From positions 186,001 through 250,000 of the forward strand of contig OX104112.1 of assembly GCA_944474755.1 (NCBI GenBank): a stretch of DNA of 64,000 bases. Reading direction: 5' to 3'. Positions 35,701 through 40,187 of the stretch are shown here, piece by piece. The stretch is from Limnoperna fortunei. Taxonomy: Eukaryota > Mollusca > Bivalvia > Mytilida > Modiolidae. Both the position numbers and the translations under genes were made by a program. The notes under the pieces were generated by a model. It was not told where the DNA came from, searched no databases, and saw only the letters and a list, made by a program, of their open reading frames with translations. Every line of letters starts with the position of its first letter. The stretch's first letter is position 1.

Positions 35701-36631
35701 AATATTGGAAAAAGGACTGCAATAGAAAAATCAGGCAATTTTGCTAGGAACGGATAATATTGTGGAGACTACAATGTGCCAGATCATTTGACATCTACAA
35801 AAAGTACACACTGTTGTATGTGACCAGCTTTACAATTACCTTAAGATGTCTCACTTGGGGAAAATTGAATTAAGTATTAAAGGCATTGGATTTTGAAGGT
35901 GTTAAATGCATCAAATTATAAGAAATAAAACAACAGATTGCTTGAGTACATAAATAAGGCTCTCGGTAATATCTTAATGTGTATATTTGATTATTTTCCA
36001 ACTTTTTCAGATTTTCAGGGAAAGTAGACTTTTTTTAGGTAAATAACCATTACTGGCAATCAGTCTTTGTTTCTATAGGGCTTAGCGATAAACTTTGATT
36101 TGATTTTCCAATGAAATTTTGATTAGTTTATTTATCTGATTATTCATGCTTATGTTGGTCATCCTTCATAATTGATACTTTGAAAAGGTACATATAGTTG
36201 TCCACTATTTTAAGAAGTGTTTATAGTATGTCTTTTTGCACTTTTTATTTATATTTTTCCTTAACCATATTTGATTTGCCATTGTCCATGTGTAACAGAA
36301 TTTAAATTGTTGTTGATTTATTTTAGAAATGCAACACGAAACATTGCAACAAAAGCTGGATGATGCAACTTTAAAGGAATTGTCGATGAACATTGGGAAT
36401 TGTGCACTGCATCTTGGTGTTGAATTAGGTTTAAAAACTGCCGAGATTGAAAGAACCATCAATGAATATAGCAAGAACATATTTGACCAAAATAATGACA
36501 TTCTAATTAAATGGAGAAATTCAGGAAGTAATACAACACTTCTTAGTAGTAGGCTCATGACAGTTCTTCAGGTTGTTGATCCTAGAGGACTTACATATTT
36601 AGCTGAGAAATATAAAATTGGTAGAGACTAA
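5708..36631 (+). CDS. Ankyrin-Roc-COR-double death domain protein (ROCO family), 15 exons
   Basis: Spliced model of 15 exons, all with GT-AG introns and matching phases, giving 1086 codons including TAA if one extra base in exon 9 is discounted. Domain order: ankyrin repeats (residues about 9-155), linker, Roc GTPase with P-loop GACSVGKST (206-214), DFGGQ (376-380) and THRD (452-455), COR domain with HSLGKILYF (577-585), death domain 1 (about 888-965), death domain 2 (about 992-1075). Roc-COR modules are GTP-binding dimerising switches, and death domains recruit death-fold partners. The order resembles the C-terminal two thirds of DAPK1, but no kinase is encoded and an in-frame stop sits just upstream of the ATG. 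A cytosolic signalling role in cell death or innate immunity is inferred. No signal peptide or membrane segment was seen. The frame is broken in exon 9, so the locus may be a pseudogene, a variant allele or contain a sequence error. Confidence 0.85.
6126..6212 (+). CDS. ROCO exon 2, first ankyrin repeat
   Basis: Acceptor 'atcatttcag' and donor 'gtaagt', 87 nt, phase 0 on both sides. The translation contains LLEAARRGYTKSVEDWV and ends with GANVNCRNR. This is the helix-loop-helix and the 'GA-V-N' turn of an ankyrin repeat, lacking the usual TPLH start as first repeats often do. Confidence 0.9.
6378..6525. repeat. 40-bp tandem repeat, about 3 copies, in intron 2
   Basis: Successive copies of 'catggctgacatcac', 'cacgagtgtgacgattt', 'atttaactc' with 40-bp spacing. 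Purely intronic. Confidence 0.8.
6672..6770 (+). CDS. ROCO exon 3, ankyrin repeat 2
   Basis: Exactly 99 nt, phase 0/0, encoding one 33-residue ankyrin repeat that starts FGQSPLHWASQRGHTE and ends GGDVNGKSE. Acceptor 'cctgtatag', donor 'gtatgt'. One exon per repeat makes duplication of the exon frame-neutral, and exons 4 and 5 are close copies including their intron flanks. Confidence 0.95.
7020..7100. repeat. (CATT)n microsatellite in intron 3
   Basis: About ten 'cattcatt' repeats with interruptions. A matching tract recurs in intron 4 at the equivalent place. Confidence 0.85.
7189..7287 (+). CDS. ROCO exon 4, ankyrin repeat 3
   Basis: 99 nt, phase 0/0. Starts FGQSPLHMAAQYGRTE and ends GGDINAKDE. 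Acceptor 'cctgtatag' and donor 'gtatgt' are identical to those of exons 3 and 5. The middle portion VSRLVELGG matches both neighbouring repeats exactly. Confidence 0.95.
7550..7660. repeat. (CATT)n microsatellite in intron 4
   Basis: 'cattcattcattcatt' tract with a few substitutions, paralogous to the tract at 7020-7100 because the whole intron was duplicated along with the exon. Confidence 0.85.
7751..7852 (+). CDS. ROCO exon 5, ankyrin repeat 4
   Basis: 102 nt, phase 0/0, 34 residues, one more than its sisters because of an extra GAC codon at the end (SKDDE). Starts FGQSPLHWASYRGHAE. Acceptor and donor as in exons 3 and 4. Confidence 0.95.
8180..9390. repeat. ~134-bp tandem repeat in intron 5
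   Basis: About six or seven diverged units, each with 'gggatccccaccctata', an AT-rich centre with 'cttactccttatgat', and 'gaccccaccccctcaaatg'-like C-rich blocks. The 'gggatcccc' landmarks fall near 8750, 8884, 9014 and 9153, with a variant 'ggcatcccc' near 9287. A 13-G run occurs at about 8950. Short ORFs here are repeat artefacts. Confidence 0.8.
9408..10850. repeat. Composite dispersed repeat with internal ~170-bp units
   Basis: Begins 'ttttttagctcacc' and ends 'caggtgagcgatacaggc' followed by the palindrome 'ggctcttaagagcc' (10832-10845), so the ends carry short inverted AGCTCACC/GGTGAGC motifs. Inside are about six units of 160-180 bp sharing 'ctctgaaaccggtt', 'acttactagcaatattg', 'ggaaattcaaaatggcc' and 'cataggaccctatggg'. 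I recognise this as a common bivalve repeat type but cannot name the family. One unit is interrupted by the MITE at 10150-10418. Confidence 0.75.
10150..10418. mobile_element. 269-bp MITE with perfect 20-bp TIRs and TTAA target duplication
   Basis: The ends are exact inverted copies (GGTATCCGACCCATAATTGA at the left, its reverse complement at the right) and the element is flanked by TTAA on both sides (10146-10149 and 10419-10422). Sibling tandem units read 'aaaagttTTAAAAGGCTTC' without the insert, so the empty site is visible in the same window. TTAA duplication is typical of piggyBac-superfamily elements. There is no coding capacity, so it would be non-autonomous. Confidence 0.93.
10851..11371. 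other. Rest of intron 5, no gene
   Basis: AT-rich intronic sequence with pieces resembling the preceding composite repeat ('tttcaaaatggc'). It ends in the polypyrimidine tract and acceptor of exon 6 ('ctgcttttttacag'). Confidence 0.6.
11372..11425 (+). CDS. ROCO exon 6, C-terminal ankyrin cap
   Basis: 54 nt, phase 0/0, encoding GQTPYDVAQKDDIKELLK. This is the start and second helix of a terminal ankyrin repeat, whose first half pairs with the end of exon 5. Donor 'gtagat' is weaker than those of its neighbours. Confidence 0.9.
11698..11955 (-). mobile_element. tRNA-derived SINE, minus strand, intron 6
   Basis: Read on the minus strand it starts with a tRNA-like head ('ctgtagccaagtagtta' then 'ctattgatcacatggtc' and 'gggtccaagtctcactgc'), continues through a body ending 'acagctgaaaaattgctga', and finishes in a poly(A)-like run (TTs/As near 11698). 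The same modules appear in the SINE at 21224-21460. Diverged and therefore fairly old. Confidence 0.75.
12086..12137 (+). CDS. ROCO exon 7, linker
   Basis: 52 nt, phase 0 in and phase 1 out, encoding SYMSRDEDTTRIPHTVK plus one base that completes a codon with exon 8. Acceptor 'taattgtag', donor 'gtaaaa'. A polar linker between the ankyrin block and the Roc domain. Confidence 0.85.
12138..12719. other. Start of intron 7
   Basis: AT-rich intron sequence. A short imperfect hairpin is visible around 12445-12485 ('aattggctacatg' facing 'catgcagccaatt'). The last ~160 bp, from 'tgacatgaaatattatatc' at 12561, recur almost unchanged inside the minisatellite at 16767 and 18108. Confidence 0.6.
12720..21223 (+). 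repeat. 52-bp minisatellite carrying a 5' splice-site consensus in each unit
   Basis: Roughly 155-160 units of 52 bp inside intron 7. Each unit reads 'atggtggtgtcccacaac', 'ctgaccaag', then 'gtaagttatatggcag', 'tacctacag'. CAAG|GTAAGT is a near-perfect U1-type donor in the host gene's sense orientation and is conserved in almost every unit; a few units have gtatgt or lose it ('gttaagt', 'gataagt'). Between the CAG and the donor lie 27 nt with an open frame (MVVSHNLTK). The array contains two copies of its own left flank (16767-16920 and 18108-18262), in a tandem segmental duplication of 1341 bp. No protein function is claimed. Confidence 0.95.
16767..18107. repeat. 1341-bp higher-order duplication within the 52-bp array
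   Basis: The unique flank beginning 'tgacatgaaatattatatc' occurs at 12561, 16767 and 18108. The 16767 and 18108 copies are followed by the same run of unit variants through about 17640 and 18980. The sequence preceding them (from about 16317 and 17658) also matches at the same 1341-bp offset. The flank was therefore carried along with array units by unequal exchange or segmental duplication. Confidence 0.85.
21224..21460 (+). mobile_element. tRNA-derived SINE inserted in the last 52-bp unit
   Basis: 237 bp with a tRNA-like head: box A region 'ggtggccaagttgttaagg', box B GGTTCGATTC at 21297-21306, then a body, the tail 'gccatgatatagctgaaa', and nine As. It is flanked by 14-bp target duplications 'cctacagatggtgg' (21210-21223) and 'cctacatatggtgg' (21461-21474), one mismatch. 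The repeat unit resumes after the SINE. It resembles bivalve SINEs, but I do not assign a named family. Confidence 0.9.
21475..23032. repeat. Rest of intron 7: dispersed and short tandem repeats
   Basis: After the last partial 52-bp unit comes a mosaic. A weak SINE-like piece lies at about 21850-21900 ('ctgaacactgaggttgatg'). From about 21930 there is a dispersed repeat starting 'tatgcccctgcaacaataag' with three ~175-bp internal copies ('tcagtttgcagaccat'). Four 36-bp units follow at about 22470-22620 ('ggggccagatagcttagat'), then a SINE tail fragment at about 22835-22945 and a TA run near 22970. It ends with the exon 8 acceptor 'ttcttctttcag'. No gene was seen. Confidence 0.65.
23033..23281 (+). 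CDS. ROCO exon 8, Roc domain N-terminal half with P-loop
   Basis: 249 nt, phase 1 in and phase 1 out. It contains the G1/Walker A motif GACSVGKST, preceded by a beta strand RIYLA and followed by a TDGL segment and GRNGIHLEERKMVPL. Spacing and the 'TDG...GRNGI' block are like those of Roc (Ras of complex proteins) domains. A Lys and a Ser in the P-loop (residues 212-213) suggest nucleotide binding is retained. Donor 'gtcagt'. Confidence 0.92.
23421..23771 (+). pseudogene. Unrecognised coding-like fragment in intron 8
   Basis: Two overlapping open stretches in different frames together look protein-like: one ending in FFIGPYRNDIDSHAL (to about 23546) and one with GVSAERLLGKGVFLDVK continuing to a TAG at 23769-23771. 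The first is bordered by an acceptor-like 'aactttacag' and a strong donor-like 'ggtgtaagt' at 23551. If spliced into the ROCO mRNA (130 nt) it would change the frame, so I do not include it. It may be a decayed transposable-element gene; I do not recognise the family. Confidence 0.3.
23772..25150. other. Intron 8 sequence with an isolated seed of the ~60-bp repeat
   Basis: Apart from the fragment at 24175-24476 this is AT-rich intron. At 24924-24960 it carries one partial unit ('cagttagtagtgttaatcag' onward to 'gatggaactgtcaata') of the minisatellite that only begins about 1.65 kb further on. Confidence 0.6.
24175..24476 (+). pseudogene. Second unrecognised coding-like fragment in intron 8
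   Basis: 100-codon open frame rich in W, H and Y, with segments such as HRNDMHTFNGHIPV and SPWYDCDSQHRKK. The composition looks like protein rather than random AT-rich DNA, but I cannot match it to a family. Together with the fragment at 23421-23771 it may be the remains of one inserted element. No start context or splice sites support a real gene. Confidence 0.25.
25151..26350. repeat. 30-bp minisatellite array
   Basis: About 40 units of exactly 30 bp ('tatatgacagtagtgtcagt', 'aatggattgg'), with a/g, a/c and c/t variants at a few fixed sites. Because 30 is a multiple of three and the unit lacks stops in several frames, it produces long ORFs on both strands (352 and 386 codons). These are not considered genes: variation shows no codon-position bias and no start or splice context is visible. 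Confidence 0.95.
26351..26596. repeat. Degenerate transition between two minisatellites
   Basis: Pieces of the 30-bp unit ('cagtaatggatt') are mixed with pieces resembling the next array ('ggactgtca', 'gtgtcag'). This is consistent with the two arrays sharing a common origin through the motif 'gacagtagtgt'. Confidence 0.6.
26597..29436. repeat. 59-63-bp minisatellite array
   Basis: About 46 units built from 'agtgttaatcagggatggga', 'ctgtcaattgtgtcagat', 'ataagttgtcagtcagac', with either 'agt' or 'agttagt' joining units (59 or 63 bp). A 432-bp block (with 'gatcatggattggactt' near 27261 and its copy near 27693) is duplicated, and a two-unit alternation appears from about 28940 to 29220. ORFs of up to 167 codons on both strands are consequences of the 63-bp period. 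Confidence 0.95.
29711..30212 (+). CDS. ROCO exon 9, Roc domain central part, with +1 frameshift
   Basis: Acceptor 'tatttttcag', donor 'gtaagt' at 30213. The entry frame reads DEENQNILANVLRGQPG and continues to TGA at 29986-29988. The conserved Roc segment LVDFGGQKSYDMTHQLF (from about 30065) lies one frame later. The switch falls in a 42-bp coding duplication (29830 and 29872): copy 1 reads TQEAAGAQVMSGDA, while copy 2 has an extra C at about 29889. Without it copy 2 would read TQEAAGAQLMSG and stay in frame with DFGGQ. DFGGQ is the G3/Walker B motif. No plausible short intron explains the shift. Confidence 0.85.
29830..29913 (+). repeat. 42-bp tandem duplication inside coding exon 9
   Basis: Two adjacent 42-bp copies starting 'acacaagaagcagcagg'. 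The second differs by an inserted C and a few substitutions. It lies in the loop between the G1 and G3 motifs of the Roc domain. Confidence 0.9.
30213..30758. other. Intron 9, nothing further recognised
   Basis: 546 bp of AT-rich sequence between the exon 9 donor and the exon 10 acceptor 'tttatttacag'. No repeats or ORFs of note. Confidence 0.6.
30759..30868 (+). CDS. ROCO exon 10, Roc G4 motif
   Basis: 110 nt, phase 1 in and phase 0 out. Encodes the strand-helix unit containing ILPVILFVATHRDTLKE. THRD matches the G4 (N/T-K-x-D) guanine-specificity position as it appears in Roc domains. It contains an acidic EDDDD run before the strand. The phase works only with the downstream frame of exon 9. 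Confidence 0.92.
31035..31205 (-). mobile_element. Diverged SINE fragment, minus strand, intron 10
   Basis: On the minus strand it reads 'ggtgtctcaacactacggtt', a body, then 'acctggatgccatgatatc' 'cctgaaag', the tail shared with the other SINEs here. The tRNA-like head is largely gone. Confidence 0.55.
31206..31400 (+). repeat. Dispersed repeat fragment shared with 37965-38085
   Basis: Contains 'agaaaaccgacc', 'gggacagttacaaatc', 'gatatagacaa', 'agaaagagagtaacccgaac', the same order and strand as at 37965-38085, where it adjoins a retroelement 3' end. Confidence 0.7.
31401..32159. other. Intron 10, unassigned
   Basis: AT-rich intron. Around 32090-32150 there is a short C-rich segment ('ccccaggcgtcgggctt') that leads into the tandem array. 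No gene was seen; the two 73-codon ORFs at about 32010-32250 overlap the array. Confidence 0.5.
32160..32625. repeat. ~51-bp minisatellite close upstream of exon 11
   Basis: About nine units of 50-53 bp sharing 'atttcaatggttctgttagc', followed by 'tgggtccccattactgtgg' and 'accggattcagtc' or shorter variants. It ends only about 115 bp before the exon 11 acceptor, so it may lie near the branch point region. Confidence 0.9.
32740..33972 (+). CDS. ROCO exon 11, end of Roc and COR domain
   Basis: 1233 nt, phase 0/0, 411 residues (460-870). It begins DEQSRNMADFKQGL directly after THRDTLKE. The segment HSLGKILYF...GLADYVIVQP...LVDILRSFIT is the hallmark start of the COR (C-terminal of Roc) domain, a dimerisation module always found after Roc. 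The rest continues the COR subdomains. The acceptor 'aataaaag' is purine-rich and weak, while the donor GTATGT is good. An internal ATG (32758) could be mistaken for a start, but the upstream frame is continuous with exon 10. Confidence 0.93.
33973..34630. other. Intron 11, nothing further recognised
   Basis: 658 bp of AT-rich sequence ending in 'ttatatttag'. No repeats or ORFs of note. Confidence 0.6.
34631..34667 (+). CDS. ROCO exon 12, short linker
   Basis: 37 nt, phase 0 in and phase 1 out, encoding ELDTDRCPPDCT plus one base. Acceptor 'ttatatttag', donor GTAAGT. The phase agrees with exon 13. Confidence 0.8.
34668..35137. other. Intron 12, nothing further recognised
   Basis: 470 bp; a small direct repeat 'catcatgaacttcacaca' occurs at about 34795-34825. 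Otherwise unremarkable. Confidence 0.6.
35138..35415 (+). CDS. ROCO exon 13, death domain 1
   Basis: 278 nt, phase 1 in and phase 0 out. The translation has HLVRLAVQLGFEPCKELVLA, then LPNVQWQQIEQFEKD, then FKALCEWKKKLESK and MLQDVLIKNN. This matches the helix pattern of a death domain (residues about 888-965), including the conserved W in helix 5 (EWKKK). Death domains form heteromeric assemblies in apoptosis and NF-kB signalling. The partner is unknown. Confidence 0.9.
35416..36010. other. Intron 13, with unused alternative acceptor
   Basis: 595 bp. An acceptor-like 'tttcttattacag' ends at 35553 and would add NIITVIIIYTNKIAL followed by a stop, a possible alternative terminal exon. The sequence is otherwise AT-rich with no repeats. 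Confidence 0.45.
36011..36038 (+). CDS. ROCO exon 14, 28-nt microexon
   Basis: 28 nt between acceptor 'ccaactttttcag' and donor 'gtaaat', encoding IFRESRLFL plus one base. It converts phase 0 from exon 13 to phase 1 as needed by exon 15. Joining exon 13 directly to exon 15 would hit a stop after 15 codons, so an exon of length 3n+1 is required here and this is the only good candidate I found. Confidence 0.8.
36327..36631 (+). CDS. ROCO exon 15, death domain 2 and stop
   Basis: 305 nt ending at TAA (36629-36631). Encodes MQHETLQQKLDDATLKELS, a segment with LHLGVELGLKTAEIERTI, then ILIKWRN and a final helix LTYLAEKYKIGRD. The helix pattern with 'W' in ILIKWRNSG is that of a second death-fold domain (residues about 992-1075), more diverged than the first. 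Acceptor 'tgatttattttag'. Confidence 0.88.
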
Positions 36632-36859
36632 TATACCATCGAATCATATAAACCAAACCACGGTGTTATTTGGAAACAGTACTTAGATCTTATTTGTGAG
36701 TTATTGACATATTTGAAGCCCAATTATATTTGTATATATTGATATGCACTAATTGAAGTACTCAGCAATAATCTTAACTTTCACTGCGTTCATGTGCCTC
36801 GATTTGTATGGCTAATACTGTACATTGACACAACTTTATATATATGCCTCCTTTTGGTA

Positions 36860-36865
36860 AATAAA
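36860..36865 (+). promoter_or_regulatory. Candidate polyadenylation signal
   Basis: AATAAA about 230 bp after the stop codon of the ROCO gene, the first canonical hexamer downstream. Use is inferred. Confidence 0.6.
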
Positions 36866-37486
36866 CCTAAACAAACCACAGTCCATTTATTCAAAGATTG
36901 ACTGCAATTACACTGACAGCAATAGGAAGAAATGAAAACGGTCTAGTGATATATTAGAATGTTTATCTTCCCCCTTACTAATTTCCATTTAAGAACAATA
37001 TTCATTCATTTTATTGCAATTACTTGGTTTTTATTATAGACATATTTTATAAAAAATTACTTTTGTGGACAAATATTTCAATGATGAGTTGCTTGGTTAT
37101 TAATTGTGTAACTAATAGTGTAATTTGCTGCATTTAATACATGATGTAACTACTTATAATATAAAAAAATATGTAACTGCTTATTTACATTTATGTTTTT
37201 GCAACACCACATCCTTTTAATTCTGATTCTGGGCTCATGGTTGTAATATGAAGTAAGGTTTGATTTGTTGGGTTTATCAGAATTTTGTGCTCATGTGAAA
37301 ATACCTTTTGACCATCAGTTCTGGAATATATCATAGGAAGGATTTAATTGATTGATTGAGTGGATGTTTGCTTTGCATCCAGCGAGCAGTATTTCAGCTA
37401 AATTCAGGACGGAAACAAGTTAACAAACACTATATTAATTGAAAAAAGGGTGGGATGGGACACATGGAACAAAATTTTGACTGCTA
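36866..37486. other. Downstream intergenic sequence
   Basis: AT-rich sequence with no gene recognised. Confidence 0.5.
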
Positions 37487-37643
37487 CTGGAAAAGTACGG
37501 AGTATTGGGAAGGATCGGAGAATTTAGCCTTTTGTAGCGGCTACAATGAGCCTACTCTTTTTCTGAAAAAGTATGGAGTATTGGGTAGGGTCGGAGAATT
37601 TAGCCTTTTGTAGCGGCTACAATGAGCCTACTCTTTTTCAAAA
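37487..37643. repeat. 76-bp direct repeat, two copies
   Basis: 'gagtattggg' (37500 and 37576) and 'gtagcggctacaatgagcc' (37534 and 37610) recur at the same 76-bp offset, with nearly identical sequence between. Confidence 0.9.
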
Positions 37644-37964
37644 TCTATAAAAGGGATCTTTATTGTGCAAGGAGCGTGGCACTCTCCAAACACGTTACCC
37701 ACTATGGTCCGCGGCCAGGCTTTCCGTATTATGACCTGACAACCCCCAACGAGAGGGTCTCCCCTATCCGCCACCCAGGGAAGTGCTGGGTAGGATTAAT
37801 TTTAAAAAATATTGGCCTTGAAGACCCAGTGTAAAAGTACACCGATGTGTCAGAAGTAGCGGGTTTTACCAGGTACTTTTGCTTCCTCTTACGATAAAAC
37901 CTGGGTGCCATGATATAGCTGAAATATTGATGAAAGTGGCTTTAAACCATAAACAAACGTTGAA
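37644..37964 (+). mobile_element. Non-autonomous retroelement (SINE-like) with the shared bivalve tail
   Basis: Body contains 'caaggagcgtggcactc' and 'gggaagtgctgggtagg' and ends 'gtgccatgatatagctgaa' followed by 'aaagtggctttaaaccat' and a CAAA-rich end. The tail matches the SINE at 21224-21460 while the head differs, so this is a different family using the same 3' module. Confidence 0.6.
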
Positions 37965-38199
37965 AGAAAAATACCAAAAGAAAACCGACCGAACAAAAAG
38001 AGCCAAAAGTCGAGGGACAGTTACAAATCCGGATATTGACAAACGCAACACAAAAAACAGAAAGAGAGTAACCCGAACCCAATAAAAACCATGGGTGCAC
38101 TCAGGTCTCCGGACGAGTAAACACTGCCTGCCTCTAATTAGACACCCGTCGAGTTACTCAAAGTCATGTCTAGGGAAAAGTCAAATCCAGGTATAGGAA
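37965..38199. repeat. Dispersed repeat, related to 31206-31400
   Basis: Contains 'gggacagttacaaatcc' and 'agaaagagagtaacccgaac'. It adjoins the 3' (minus-strand) end of the reverse-transcriptase remnant and is probably part of the same retroelement or its 3' UTR. Confidence 0.6.
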
Positions 38200-38800
38200 T
38201 CACTACCTTTGACTCGGCATAAATGTCAGATCGTATTTGAGACACTTATTTCCCATAACGATCAATTAAGTCATGGTGTCGACCATAGAACTTCTGGAGA
38301 GATAACGTCAAACTAGGTAAACAAACCCTTGTTTGAGAGAGTTTAGCAGTCAACAGCAGGGATCGGTCTGAAAATCGGAATACCGATCGCAGGATCTAGA
38401 ATAACGTAGAAGTTGTGAAATGTACACACCATACGCTGTAGCTGCTGGAATGTTGCTGTCGATGAACGGGAAGTTGACAATGGGACAGTTGAAGTCGCCA
38501 CGTTTGTCGTGGAATATAGTTTGTAGTTTTCCTGGGTCTATTTCTAAAAGTATGGCCAAGTAAGATGCTGATCTTAGTGTATTGGTGGTGACTTTAATTT
38601 CAAGCTCGCTATTGTCAATCATTTGTAAATAGTCACCAAATTTAGCATTGTTGAAGGACAAAACATCATCAATATAGCGGAATGTTACATTAAAGGTCTG
38701 GGCAAAACATCATCAATATAGCGGAATGTTACATTAAAGGTAGTGTCTTGTTCCCTGTCCTTCAATTGTGAGATACGAATATCCATTTTGTACTATCCCT
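38200..38800 (-). pseudogene. Reverse-transcriptase remnant, Penelope-like type
   Basis: Minus-strand translation gives the RT catalytic block TFRYIDDVLSFNNAKFGD (YIDD encoded at 38665-38676), then an open frame to 38350 with FPFIDSNIPAATAYGVYISQ. Downstream recognisable pieces (QGF, and RSSMVDT where intact relatives have a GRHHDLV-like motif) are broken by stops and shifts. The order resembles RTs of Penelope-like elements common in molluscs; the family assignment is from memory of the motif style. 5'-truncated and inactive. Confidence 0.75.
38659..38741. repeat. 44-bp tandem duplication across the RT YIDD motif
   Basis: A 39-bp identical tract starting 'caaaacatcatcaatatagc' occurs at 38659 and 38703, duplicating the YIDD codons at a 44-bp offset and breaking the frame. 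Confidence 0.92.
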
Positions 38801-38979
38801 CTGCCTGGCTAGCACGGAATTTTGTGAATTCAAACCTCGTACAGCTTACATTGTAAAGTAAAGAAACTTCACACAATATCTTTATACTGTGTGTAGTTTT
38901 AGGTGAGTTCAATTCCTAAACAGCTTGCATTGAAATGAAATTAACCCTTTTACTTTTAAATGAAATAAATATATCAGGG

Positions 38980-39720
38980 CCTGGTGGTTAAGGTAATTTT
39001 TGTTTTCGCCTGTGACGATAGTCGCTAGAGTCGATACATATATATGGGAATCCGTTGGTGGCGGCTGCGTAAACACATGGACATTAGGCTTTATATCTGT
39101 GTAATCTTAAGTTCTAGGTCCATCAAATTTTGTCCAGTAGTAGCTTATGATAAGTACATGCCTATCAATCACCTGTCGCATGACCTTGATAATTTCACGG
39201 TACAGGGACTACGTTAAAGTTTTAGATTCTGTAACCATGCATGGAAGGATGACAATAATTTGGTACATAGGTTTCTGATCAATAGTACATGACTGACTTG
39301 TAGGTGTCACCTGACCTTGACCTCAATTTCATGGTCCAGCGACTACGTTAAAGTTTAAGATTAGGGCAGTTCCCCTGTAACCATGCATGTTAGGATGACA
39401 ATATTTGGTACATAGGTTGCTGATCAGTAGTTCATGACCCTCTGGTATGTGTTACCTGACCTTCACATCAATTTCATGGTTCGACGACTACGTTCAAGTT
39501 TTTGGATAAGGGCAGTTCCTCTTTAACCATGCATGGTAGGATGACAATATTTGGTATATAAGCTGCTGATGAATAGTACATGACTGTCTTGCAGGTATCA
39601 CTTGACCATGACCTCAATTTCACTGTCCAGTGACAACGTTAACGTTTTTGGATTGGGTCAGTTTCTCTGTAACCATGCATTGTATATTTTAAATGATAAC
39701 AATTTAATGTTATTTTACGT
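38980..39720. repeat. Dispersed repeat with four ~165-bp internal units
   Basis: Units share 'gtaaccatgcatggtagg', 'atgacaatatttggtacat', 'cctgaccttgacctcaattt' and 'gactacgttaaagttt', at about 39230, 39375, 39525 and 39670 (the last incomplete). Common-looking bivalve repeat; family not named. Confidence 0.75.
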
Positions 39721-39789
39721 AATGCTTATGACATAACTTTCTTTTCGCTAGTGATGAGAAATGCAGGGGATGCATTTTTCTCTGTCCAC

Positions 39790-40016
39790 ACTTGTTTCTA
39801 CTATTGATCATGTGGTCTGTCAAGACTGAGATTGCAGATTCTAGTTTCATTGTAGGCAGGGTGCGCTCGACTCCAATCTTAATTGACCAGGATTGCTAGT
39901 TTTCCTACTGAATGATTGGGTTTTCTGTAAGTACTCCAGTTTATTCCGTAATACAAACTGGACTGGTAAATGACAAATTGCTGAAATTGGCGTTAAACAA
40001 CACTTAAACAAACAAA
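39790..40016 (+). mobile_element. Diverged SINE copy
   Basis: Retains 'ctactattgatcatgtggt', 'gtgcgctcgactcc' and the tail 'aattgctgaaattggcgtt' followed by CAAA repeats, in the same order as the SINE at 21224-21460. The box B region is mutated and the extreme 5' end is unclear. Confidence 0.75.
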
Positions 40017-40187
40017 TTTAAATGAAAAGTGTTCATATCAGATTGATTTCTCGAAGCAGAATGTGAACTTTATACATCTTACAAGATAATGTTTGCTGTT
40101 CGATGTAGGTTAAATTTAATTTAATATACGTAGAAATGCAGTTTATGAAAATATTTTTTTTAAATTTATTTTGATACATAATCGTCA

